Assembly: GCA_048500275.1 (NCBI GenBank)
Contig: JASNYI010000003.1
Location: 930,001 to 994,000 of the forward strand
Length of the DNA stretch: 64,000 bases
Origin: UBA5066 sp048500275
Lineage (GTDB): Bacteria; Acidobacteriota; Thermoanaerobaculia; UBA5066
Direction: 5' to 3'
The notes beneath the pieces are model-generated. The model was not told the DNA's origin and searched no databases. It saw only the letters and a program-made list of their open reading frames with translations. The position numbers were made by a program, and so were the translations under genes. Below are positions 9,203 to 18,142 of the stretch, in pieces (within the stretch, counting starts at the first letter, position 1; each line of letters starts with the position of its first letter).

Positions 9203-10395
9203 CCCCTGAGGAGCTGCCGCGCGATGACCATCCTCTGGATCTCGGAGGTCCCCTCGCCGATGGTGCAGAGCTTGACGTCGCGGTAGAACTTCTCGGCCTT
9301 GAAGTCCTTCGTGAAGCCGTAGCCGCCGTGGATCTGGACGGCCAGGTTCGCGACGCGCACCGAGACCTCGGCCGCGTAGAGCTTGCACATGGCCGATTCC
9401 TTCGTCACCTTCATCCCCGAGTCCTTCATCCACCCGGCGCGCCAGGTGAGGAGGCGGGCGGCGTCGATCTCGGTCGCCATGTCGGCGAGGTAGTTCTGGA
9501 TCGACTGGAACTCGGAGATCGGCTTGCCGAACTGCTCGCGCTGGCGGGAGTAGGCGAGGGAGCAGTCGAAGGCCCCCTGCGCCATCCCGAGGGCGAGGGC
9601 GGCGATGGAGATGCGGCCGCCGTCGAGGACCTGCATCGCCTGGCTGAACCCGGTGCCGAGCGCCCCGAGGAGGTTCTCCTTCGGGATGCGGCAGTCCTCC
9701 ATCACGAGAGTCGCCGTGTCGGAGGCGCGCAGGCCGAGCTTGTTCTCCTTCTTGCCGGCCCGGATGCCGGGCTGGTGGAGGTCGACGACGAAGGCCGAGA
9801 TGCCGTGGGTCCCGGCCGTCTTGTCGGTGACGGCCATCAGGACCGCCGTGTCGCCGACGGAGCCGTGGGTGATGAAGTTCTTCGAGCCGTTCAGGACCCA
9901 CTGGTTGCCGTCGAGGACGGCGGTCGTCTTCGTCCCCTTCGAGTCGCTCCCCGCCTCGGCCTCCGTGAGGCCCCAGGCGCCGATCGACGTCCCCTGCGCC
10001 AGCGGCGTGACCCACCGCCGCTTCTGCTCCTCCGTGCCGAACATGAAGATGTGGTTCGTGCAGAGGCTGTTGTGCGCCGCGATCGAGATGCCGACGGAGC
10101 CGTCGACCCGCGAGAGCTCCTCGATGACGCCGATGTAGTCGATGTAGGAGAGGCCGGCTCCGCCGTACGCCTCCGGGATGATCACGCCGAGCATCCCGAG
10201 CTCGCCGAGGCGGGCCACGACCTCTCGCGGGAAGACCTGGGCCTCGTCCCACTCCATGACGTGCGGCGCGATCTCCGACTCGGCGAACTCGCGGACCATC
10301 TTCCTGACGGCGAGCTGGTCGTCCGAGAGCTGGAAACCGAACGGGGCGGCGGAAACGGCGCCGACGGCCGCGGGGCGTTCGAGAAGCGTCGTCAT
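9199..10395 (-). CDS. Acyl-CoA dehydrogenase (short-chain/butyryl type)
   Basis: A full-length 398-residue flavoenzyme oxidising acyl-CoA to 2-enoyl-CoA and passing electrons to ETF. Visible motifs are WGLTEAEAGSDSKG (flavin/substrate region), the glycine-rich QIHGGYGFTKDF, and IGEGTSEIQRMVIARQLL, where the Glu in GEGTSE matches the catalytic base of short/medium-chain enzymes. The chain-length preference cannot be read from sequence alone. An upstream TAGAAT (10432-10437) and an AGGAG element before the ATG fit a normal promoter with a leader. It is first in an overlapping trio with the two M16 genes, an odd pairing. Confidence 0.93.
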   Translation of the reverse strand: MTTLLERPAAVGAVSAAPFGFQLSDDQLAVRKMVREFAESEIAPHVMEWDEAQVFPREVVARLGELGMLGVIIPEAYGGAGLSYIDYIGVIEELSRVDGSVGISIAAHNSLCTNHIFMFGTEEQKRRWVTPLAQGTSIGAWGLTEAEAGSDSKGTKTTAVLDGNQWVLNGSKNFITHGSVGDTAVLMAVTDKTAGTHGISAFVVDLHQPGIRAGKKENKLGLRASDTATLVMEDCRIPKENLLGALGTGFSQAMQVLDGGRISIAALALGMAQGAFDCSLAYSRQREQFGKPISEFQSIQNYLADMATEIDAARLLTWRAGWMKDSGMKVTKESAMCKLYAAEVSVRVANLAVQIHGGYGFTKDFKAEKFYRDVKLCTIGEGTSEIQRMVIARQLLRG

Positions 10396-10460
10396 GGCGG
10401 GACTCCTGGGGCGAAAGGCCCGTGCGCCGCGATTCTATCCGCCGGGCGGCCCCGGCCGCG

Positions 10461-12704
10461 CTAACGCGCCGGGAGGGTCGGGGCGGGCGCGCCAGTCGGA
10501 TCCGGCGGCGCCGGCCACGGCCCGAGCGCGGTGCCGGGGTAGTAGGCCGCGAGGATCTCCGCGTAGGTCCTTCCCGCGAGGGCCATCCCGAACGTCCCGG
10601 TCTGGCAGAGGCCGACGCCGTGCCCCCACCCTCGCCCGAAGAAGGTATGGACGGGCAGCCCCTTCTCGTCCTTCCCCGTAACGAGGGTGAAGAGCGACTC
10701 TGGGATGGCGAGGGCGAAGCGGATCTCGAGCCCCGAGAGGTCGAACGACTCCCGGTCGGTCGTCACGCGCACCTTCGCCGCCCTCCCCGAGGCGCCGCGA
10801 GAGAGGACGTCGACCCGACGTACGACGCTCCCCTTCCGCGAGGCGTCGCGCTCGAGGAGCCTGCCCATCAGCTCGGCGCCGGTGAAGCGCCTCACCCAGT
10901 GGATCCACGACGACTCGCGCTCGTAGAGCCCGTCCGCCGACGGCAGCGACGCCGCGACGGCGAGGACGGCCCCGTCGCGCACGAGGAGGCGGACGCGGTC
11001 GCCCGGGGCGGGTTCGAGAGATTCCCGCGGCGTCCACGCCTCGCCGCCGCCCCGGAAAAGGAGCGGGTCGGCCGGAAGTGTCCTCTCCTCGCGCCCCTTC
11101 GGGGTCTTCACGACGAGCCCGCCCGCGGGCACCGCGACGAGGCGGCCCTCCAGCTCCTCGAGCCCGCCGGCCCTGAGGAGGAGCGAGGCCCAGAGGCCGG
11201 CCGCCTCCGCGGCGGTGAAGGCCCGCGACGTCGGGAGCGGCGTCGTCCCCGCAACCTGGAACCGCACGAGCGCCGTCCAGACCCTCTGCGCCGCTTCGCT
11301 CCAGCCCCGGGGAGCCACGGAGCGCTCGGCCTCCTCGGTCAGCAGGCCGTCGTCGCCGAGGAGGCCGGCGAGGTTCGCGTAGACCGCCTCGGGATCGAGA
11401 GTCTTCGGCGGGACGCCCGCCGGGAGCCCGAGGCGTGCGGTCAGGAGGGCGCGCGCCGCCTTCAGGTCGGCCCACGCGGCCCCGTGGCGCCCTGCTGCGT
11501 GGAGGAGCGCGCGCCCCCTCACCGCGAGCGCTCCGATCGTGGGGGCGCCGGCCGGCGCCGGGACCGTCGTCGAGAGGGCGAGCCGCTCCTCGCCCCGGCA
11601 GGGCACGGAGCGCAGGTAGGGGAACGCCGCCGGGGAATAGGAGGGGAAGACGTGGAACGCATCCTCCGTCCGCCCGCCGCACGTGGACGTGAAGAGGGTG
11701 TCGGCGGGGAGGCCGCCGTAGAGGAGCACCTGGCCCGCCGTCTCCCTCACCGCCTGGCTCGAGAGCGGCTGCTCGGCGCCGGCGCCGCCGTAGACCTGGC
11801 AGCGGGCCGTCGCACAGAGGTCGTACCCCTCGGCCGCGAAGTCGCCCCGCCGCTTGACGGCATAGGTGCGGGCCGCCACGGCCTGCGCCTTCTGCGCCTC
11901 CAGCTCGTCGTAGACGCGCGGCCCCAGCTCCAGCGGGACGACGCCGAGGAGGTAGTCCTCGAGCCCTACGCGGTTGACGACGTGGAGCGTGCCGCGCGGC
12001 GTCGCGACGAGAAGGACGCTTCCCCGGTAGCGGGATTCGTTCACCGGGAGGAGAGAGCCGTCCGCCGCCTGCACTTCCAGGGGAGACGGCACCTCCCGGA
12101 CACCCTCGAGGCCCTCGACGAGGATCGTCCTCGCGGAAGCGCCCGGGACCGGCAGGCCGACGAGGAACGCCTCGGGGACGGCGTCCCGCCTCACCCGGGA
12201 GAGGAGCGGCTGCAGCGCGGCCCGCTCGCCGGGCTCACCGAGCCGGACGCCGAAGCGGCCTCCCGCCTCCGCCACCGACGACGGGAGGGCGAGGAGCGCG
12301 CCGAGGCGCGCCGCCTCGGACTCGGCTTGCTCCCTTCCCGAGAAGGAGCCCGCCTGGACCTGGAAGGAGGGCGCGGAAGCCGTCGCGGGCCCCGACGGCC
12401 GGAACGCGAGCGAGCCGAGGTGCCGGGAGACGGCGGCCCCCGATCGCAGGAGCCACTCGCCCGCCGGGAGCAGGTAGGTCGGCCGGTCCACCGCAACGCC
12501 GATGTCGAGGCGCGGCTCGGCGACCTCCCGGAAGGTGGCCGCAGGGACGGGCGGAGGGGAAGGCGGCGGCGCTGGGGTCGGTACGGGCGCCGGCCCGGGT
12601 TCGGACGGCATTCCCGTGACCGGGACCGGCCTGGGCGCGCAGGCCGTATGCAGGAGCGCCGCGAGGAGGGCGGCCGGCAGGAAGCGCGAGGATCTCATCG
12701 GCAT
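10461..12704 (-). CDS. SpoIID/LytB-domain lipoprotein with SPOR domain
   Basis: 747 residues starting with a lipoprotein signal (LAALLHTAC) and a Pro/Ala-rich linker. A SPOR-like peptidoglycan-binding domain follows (about 100-190, FQVQAGSFSGREQAESEA). SpoIID motifs come next: NRVGLEDYLLGVVPLEL, EAQKAQAVAARTYA and TSTCGGRTE, with the closing signature GRGWGHGVGLCQTG near residue 695. SpoIID proteins cleave glycan strands in spore formers; outside them the family is linked to cell-wall amidase modification. The two SpoIID halves are separated by a long helical insertion of about 250-300 residues that I do not recognise. It starts 7 bp after the DnaC-like gene, so is probably cotranscribed. Confidence 0.85.
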   Translation of the reverse strand: MPMRSSRFLPAALLAALLHTACAPRPVPVTGMPSEPGPAPVPTPAPPPSPPPVPAATFREVAEPRLDIGVAVDRPTYLLPAGEWLLRSGAAVSRHLGSLAFRPSGPATASAPSFQVQAGSFSGREQAESEAARLGALLALPSSVAEAGGRFGVRLGEPGERAALQPLLSRVRRDAVPEAFLVGLPVPGASARTILVEGLEGVREVPSPLEVQAADGSLLPVNESRYRGSVLLVATPRGTLHVVNRVGLEDYLLGVVPLELGPRVYDELEAQKAQAVAARTYAVKRRGDFAAEGYDLCATARCQVYGGAGAEQPLSSQAVRETAGQVLLYGGLPADTLFTSTCGGRTEDAFHVFPSYSPAAFPYLRSVPCRGEERLALSTTVPAPAGAPTIGALAVRGRALLHAAGRHGAAWADLKAARALLTARLGLPAGVPPKTLDPEAVYANLAGLLGDDGLLTEEAERSVAPRGWSEAAQRVWTALVRFQVAGTTPLPTSRAFTAAEAAGLWASLLLRAGGLEELEGRLVAVPAGGLVVKTPKGREERTLPADPLLFRGGGEAWTPRESLEPAPGDRVRLLVRDGAVLAVAASLPSADGLYERESSWIHWVRRFTGAELMGRLLERDASRKGSVVRRVDVLSRGASGRAAKVRVTTDRESFDLSGLEIRFALAIPESLFTLVTGKDEKGLPVHTFFGRGWGHGVGLCQTGTFGMALAGRTYAEILAAYYPGTALGPWPAPPDPTGAPAPTLPAR

Positions 12705-12711
12705 TGCCGGA

Positions 12712-13434
12712 TCAACCGAAGGCCCGCGCGCCGCGCTGCTTGCGGAAGTCGTCGGCCGAGATCTCGACGAGCTGGGTCATCTCCCAGAGACGGCTTCGCA
12801 CCGGCGCGCCGACGCGCATCTCGAGGGTCTCGCCTCCGCGCGCGTCCGGCTCGTCGCCGAAGTTCGTCGTCAGGATCGTGAGGCGCTTCCGGTTGTACCG
12901 GGTGTTCAGGAGGCCGTAGAGGATCTCGCGGACCCAGTCGGAAGGACGCCGCGCGCCCAGCTCGTCGAGGACGAGGAGCTCGGCTTCGCGGTAGGGGGCG
13001 ACGATGTCGTCCTGGCTCTCGTCGCTCCCCTTGCCGAAGCTCGCCTGAATCCGGTCGAGGAGGTCGGAGAAGTCGCAGAAGAGAACGGAGGCCCCCTTCG
13101 TGTCGACGAGCTCGTTCAGGATGGCGACGGCGAGGTGCGTCTTGCCGACGCCGACGGGTCCCGAGATGAGGAGCCCGGCGTCGACGGCAGGCCAGTGCTC
13201 CACGTACCGCTTCGCGACGGCCTTCGCCTTCTTCAGCGACTCGTTGTGCAGGTCCTTGAAGTTCTGGAGCCGGCAGTTCCGGTAGCGCTCCGGGATGCGG
13301 GCCGAAGCCCTGCGCGCCCGGGCGATGTCGTCGGACCGGCAATCGCAGGGGACGGTCGTGCCGTCGGCGAGCTCGAGCCTCCCGAAGCCGCGGCAGAGGG
13401 GGCACGTTTCGGGCGCGGGGGTCTCAGTCTCCAC
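12712..13434 (-). CDS. DnaC/IstB-like AAA+ ATPase
   Basis: 240 residues resembling the replicative helicase loader DnaC and the IstB ATPase. The N-terminus has four cysteines (C11, C14, C30, C32) forming a likely zinc ribbon, followed by a basic stretch. The ATPase core has Walker A SGPVGVGKT (Lys98), Walker B LLVLDELG (Asp157) and the sensor LTTNF. With no IS21 transposase nearby, a helicase-loader role fits better than IstB, but this is inference. The GTG start is set by a TACAAT box ending 7 nt upstream. It runs into the SpoIID-like gene after 7 bp. Confidence 0.85.
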   Translation of the reverse strand: METETPAPETCPLCRGFGRLELADGTTVPCDCRSDDIARARRASARIPERYRNCRLQNFKDLHNESLKKAKAVAKRYVEHWPAVDAGLLISGPVGVGKTHLAVAILNELVDTKGASVLFCDFSDLLDRIQASFGKGSDESQDDIVAPYREAELLVLDELGARRPSDWVREILYGLLNTRYNRKRLTILTTNFGDEPDARGGETLEMRVGAPVRSRLWEMTQLVEISADDFRKQRGARAFG

Positions 13435-13441
13435 GCGGACG

Positions 13442-13447
13442 ATTGTA
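13442..13447 (-). promoter_or_regulatory. -10-like TACAAT, 7 nt before the DnaC-like gene
   Basis: On the minus strand TACAAT ends 7 nt before GTG 13434, with no Shine-Dalgarno between. It fits a leaderless transcript and supports that start. Confidence 0.5.
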
Positions 13448-13466
13448 GGGGTCCGGGGCGGCCCCG

Positions 13467-14354
13467 TCAGCGGAGGACGGCCATGAGGCGGCGGGCCTTG
13501 CCCCCGCGCCGGAGCCTCTGCAGCGCCTGGGCCTCGATCTGCCTCACCCGCTCGCGCGAGAGGTTCAGCTCGAGGCCGATCTCCTGGAGGGTCATCGGCT
13601 CCCGTTCGCCGTCGCTCCCGTCCTCGGGAATCCCGAAGCGTCGGCAGATGACGGCCCGCTCCTTCGCCTTCAGGTCGCCCAGGATCTCCCGGGCCTGCTC
13701 GGTCGTCGCCCGCCGGAGCATGTCGTCGTCGGCCGCCGAGACCATCGTCTGCTCCAGGACGTCCTCGAGCGTCCGGTCCTGCTCCTCGCTGCCGACCCCC
13801 TGCGAGAGCGACTCCGCGTTCCGCGAAACCGACAGGAGGATCTCGACGGCGGCCGGCTCGAGGCCGGTCTTCCCGGCGATCTCCTCGAGCGTCGGCTCCC
13901 TCCCCAGCTCCCGGCGGAGCAGCTCCCGCGCGCGGAGCGCCTTGAGCTGGTGGGCGGCCTGCTTGTGCGGGATGCGGATGGTCCCCGCCTGCTCGGCGAG
14001 CGCGTGGGAGATCGCCTGGCGCACCCACCAGACGGCGTAGGTGATGAACTTCACACCCCGGTCGGCGTCGAACCGCTTCGCCGCCTGGATCAGGCCGATG
14101 TTCCCCTCGTTGACGAGGTCGATGAACGGGACGTCGGGCGAGTGGAAGCCCTTGGCGTGGTAGACGACGAAACGCAGGTTGGCCCTCACCAGCTCGTCGA
14201 TCGCCTCCTTCCGCTTGTCCTCGGGGGTGAAGCGGTCCTGGATGACGCGCGCGAGCTCCTTCTCCCTCTCCGCCGGGAGGGGGGGGTACTTCGAGATTTC
14301 CTCCAGATACCTCCGGAGAAGACCCGAGTCGTCGTCGGAGCGCCTTCGGTTCAC
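13467..14354 (-). CDS. RNA polymerase sigma-70 family factor
   Basis: About 295 residues containing regions 1.2 (DDDSGLLRRYLEEISKYPPL), 2 (FIDLVNEGNIGLIQAAKRFD, then GVKFITYAVWWVRQAI), 3 (PTLEEIAGKTGL) and 4 (MTLQEIGLELNLSRERVRQIE). There is no large region 1.1, so this is an alternative (group 2/3) sigma rather than the housekeeping factor. Its place just downstream of hspR and dnaK suggests a stress role comparable to RpoH, which is inference. GTG 14354 is chosen because TACGAT lies 9 nt upstream and the region 1.2 motif starts soon after. A longer ORF to 14483 would overlap hspR out of frame. Confidence 0.9.
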   Translation of the reverse strand: MNRRRSDDDSGLLRRYLEEISKYPPLPAEREKELARVIQDRFTPEDKRKEAIDELVRANLRFVVYHAKGFHSPDVPFIDLVNEGNIGLIQAAKRFDADRGVKFITYAVWWVRQAISHALAEQAGTIRIPHKQAAHQLKALRARELLRRELGREPTLEEIAGKTGLEPAAVEILLSVSRNAESLSQGVGSEEQDRTLEDVLEQTMVSAADDDMLRRATTEQAREILGDLKAKERAVICRRFGIPEDGSDGEREPMTLQEIGLELNLSRERVRQIEAQALQRLRRGGKARRLMAVLR

Positions 14355-14363
14355 TTGCCGTAC

Positions 14364-14369
14364 ATCGTA
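14364..14369 (-). promoter_or_regulatory. -10-like TACGAT, 9 nt before the sigma factor gene
   Basis: TACGAT ends 9 nt before GTG 14354 on the minus strand, and no convincing Shine-Dalgarno is present. This suggests the sigma gene has its own near-leaderless promoter in the 40-bp gap behind hspR. Confidence 0.4.
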
Positions 14370-14394
14370 TCCCGGCAGGCGCCCGGGGAGGGAG

Positions 14395-14820
14395 CTAGCC
14401 GGGCCGGCGGACGAGGGGCGCTCTCGGCCGCAGGGCGAGAGCGTTCTGCGGCGCTGCAGGCCGGCCCGCCGCGCGGGAGGCATGCTCGGCCGCCACGGAG
14501 CGGAAAGCGTCCATGAGGCGCTCCACCTCGCCCTCCATCCGGGAGAGCCGGGCGCGGAGGTCCAGGATGACCTCCACGCCCGCGAGGTTCACTCCGAGGT
14601 CGCGCGTCAGGGTGAGGATGATCTCGAGGCGCTCGACGGTCTCGCGGTCGTAGAGGCGCGTGTTTCCCGACGAGCGCGGCGGGCAGATGAGGCCCTCGCG
14701 CTCGTAGAGCCGCAGTGTCTGGGGGTGGACGCCGAACCGGTCGGCGACGACGCCGATGAGGACGTAGTCGTCCCGCCGGACCTTCCCCCGGCTGGATCCG
14801 TCTCGCGAGCCCGTCACCAC
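14395..14820 (-). CDS. hspR: HspR-like MerR-family heat-shock repressor
   Basis: 141 residues with an N-terminal MerR winged helix containing FGVHPQTLRLYEREGL and NTRLYDRETVERLE, then DLGVNLAGVEVILDLRARL and a short helical tail. The run VHPQTLRLYEREGL plus GVNLAGVEVIL is characteristic of HspR, the repressor of dnaK operons that uses DnaK as corepressor in actinobacteria. No metal-binding cysteines are seen, as expected for HspR. The GTG start follows the dnaK stop by 1 nt, so dnaK and hspR form an operon and the loop is probably autoregulatory. The classic CTTGAGT-N7-ACTCAAG operator was not found intact upstream. Confidence 0.85.
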   Translation of the reverse strand: MVTGSRDGSSRGKVRRDDYVLIGVVADRFGVHPQTLRLYEREGLICPPRSSGNTRLYDRETVERLEIILTLTRDLGVNLAGVEVILDLRARLSRMEGEVERLMDAFRSVAAEHASRAAGRPAAPQNALALRPRAPLVRRPG

Positions 14821-14821
14821 G

Positions 14822-16726
<1,905 letters not shown>

Positions 16727-16733
16727 CCTGATT

Positions 16734-16791
16734 CCCTCCGGGCCCTTGAGGACCCAGCGAGTAATCTAGAATATTAGCACATCGTTGTCAA
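16734..16791 (-). promoter_or_regulatory. dnaK promoter and RBS region
   Basis: Read on the minus strand: a perfect -35 TTGACA (16786-16791), a 17-nt spacer, a -10 TAGATT (16763-16768), and the RBS GGAGGG (16734-16739) before the dnaK ATG. The spacer and -10 lie in a conspicuously AT-rich patch, unlike the rest of the window. A symmetric TAAT-N7-ATTA overlaps the -10 and could bind a regulator. HspR half-site-like sequences (CTTGA at the -35, CTCAAG downstream) are too far apart to make a standard operator. Confidence 0.65.
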
Positions 16792-16839
16792 GTCAGCCCA
16801 CACACAAAATCTTCAGTCATGACGAAGACTTCTTGCAAA

Positions 16840-18138
16840 TCACTTAATTATAATGATTTCCCGGCCGGATCCGGTTTCGAGCTCAGCGGTTGAGCCTGTT
16901 CCCTGGGCAGCGTGAGCGAAAAACAGGTCGGTGTCGGTCTTTCCGTCGGCGTCGAACCCCACGATGTAGTACTTCCCCGTGTCGTTCTGGAGGATGTACC
17001 TGTAGGGCCGTCCCCACGGGTCGCTCAGCTCCTCCGTCGTGAGGAGCCCCGCGTTGACGATGGCCGTCGGGGACTCGGGGAAGCGCCCCTGGGTCAGGTA
17101 GTAGGCGTCGACCGCCTCGGAGATTCGCCTCAGGCGCGAGAGTGACACCGCCTTCTGGAACCCCTCGACGGCCGCAACGCGACGCGACGGGACGGTGAAG
17201 ACGTTCGCGGGATTCCGGGGCTGAAGGGAGACGCCGAGGAGGCCCAGCGCGAGAAGGCCGGCCCCGAGAAGGACCGGGACGATGCTGCGCCCCGGCCGGA
17301 CGGCCGGAATCTCGAGGGAGATGGCCCCGGTCTCGTCGACGACCCCCGTCCTCCGGGCTTCCTCGATCAGACCCCGGCTGAGGAGGTCGAAGAACGCCTT
17401 GGCCCCCTCGAAGTCGGAAAGGAAGGTCCGCTCGACGATGTCCCCGATCGACCGCCGGCCGTCGACCAGCTCGTAGACCGACCACTCGGCCCGCGAGATC
17501 CGGATCGCGCCGTCGCGCCTCTCGCGCAGCCTGGCGTGCGTCGCGTCGCCGATCTCCTCGACGTCGTCGGCCCCCTCGGCCGGCTCCACCCGCTGCCCCA
17601 CGGGGATCCTCTGGTAGACGATCTCGGGAGAGCGGACGACCTTCTGGATGATCGGCCACTCGTCGAGCATCCGGGCCCCCTCCATCAGGAGGCTCTCCAC
17701 CTGGATCGGCCGGACGTACTCGCGGTCGTAGTCGACACGGTCCTGCTGGTCGAAGACGTAGTCGCCGTCGACCCAGCGGAACAACCCGTAGGCGATCTTC
17801 CGCACCTGGGCGTCCAGGCCGGCCCTCAGCTGGTCCGCGTCGCAGAACCCGTTCTTCAGGAGGATGAATCCGAGCCTCTGAAGCGTCTGTCCCTGGATCT
17901 CGAGGGCCTTCGCGAGGGCGTCGGGCGAGAGGCTCCGGGTCTTCACGAGGAGGGTCCCCAGGCGCGTGTCGACCCGCCGGGCTTGCGATTCCGCCGTGAC
18001 GAGGGCTCCGCCGTCGAAGCCGAGGATGACGGTGTCGTCGGGACCCCGGAGCGTCAGGAGCCCCGTCTTCTTCTGAAGCGCGATCAGCTGGAGGATGTCG
18101 GCGAGGGCGAAGTCGTGGAGTGTCCCTTCGAGCGCCAC
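16840..18138 (-). CDS. DUF4388 protein with C-terminal pseudopilin-like (GspG-like) domain
   Basis: 432 residues in three parts. Residues 1 to about 150 match DUF4388 (LEGTLHDFALADILQLIALQ), a cytoplasmic domain frequent in gliding and signalling proteins of deltaproteobacteria and acidobacteria. A helical section (YELVDGRRSIGDIVERTFLS) precedes one membrane helix (VPVLLGAGLLALGLLGVSL, about residue 285). The part beyond the membrane, with LRRISEAVDAYYLTQGRFPE and DPWGRPYRYIL, looks like the C-terminal half of the type II secretion pseudopilin GspG. The fusion suggests a cytoplasmic sensor tied to a periplasmic pilin-like domain; function unknown. It begins 4 bp after the upstream TPR gene. 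Confidence 0.75.
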   Translation of the reverse strand: MALEGTLHDFALADILQLIALQKKTGLLTLRGPDDTVILGFDGGALVTAESQARRVDTRLGTLLVKTRSLSPDALAKALEIQGQTLQRLGFILLKNGFCDADQLRAGLDAQVRKIAYGLFRWVDGDYVFDQQDRVDYDREYVRPIQVESLLMEGARMLDEWPIIQKVVRSPEIVYQRIPVGQRVEPAEGADDVEEIGDATHARLRERRDGAIRISRAEWSVYELVDGRRSIGDIVERTFLSDFEGAKAFFDLLSRGLIEEARRTGVVDETGAISLEIPAVRPGRSIVPVLLGAGLLALGLLGVSLQPRNPANVFTVPSRRVAAVEGFQKAVSLSRLRRISEAVDAYYLTQGRFPESPTAIVNAGLLTTEELSDPWGRPYRYILQNDTGKYYIVGFDADGKTDTDLFFAHAAQGTGSTAELETGSGREIIIIK

Positions 18139-18142
18139 GGCG

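Noticed and set aside
14355..14483. Longer N-terminus of the sigma factor (start at 14483)
   Set aside because: It would overlap hspR in another frame with an Arg/Pro-rich tail, and a -10 box 9 nt before GTG 14354 supports the shorter form.
16741..16800. Canonical HspR operator (CTTGAGT-N7-ACTCAAG)
   Set aside because: Only isolated half-like sequences (CTTGA, CTCAAG) are present, at the wrong spacing.
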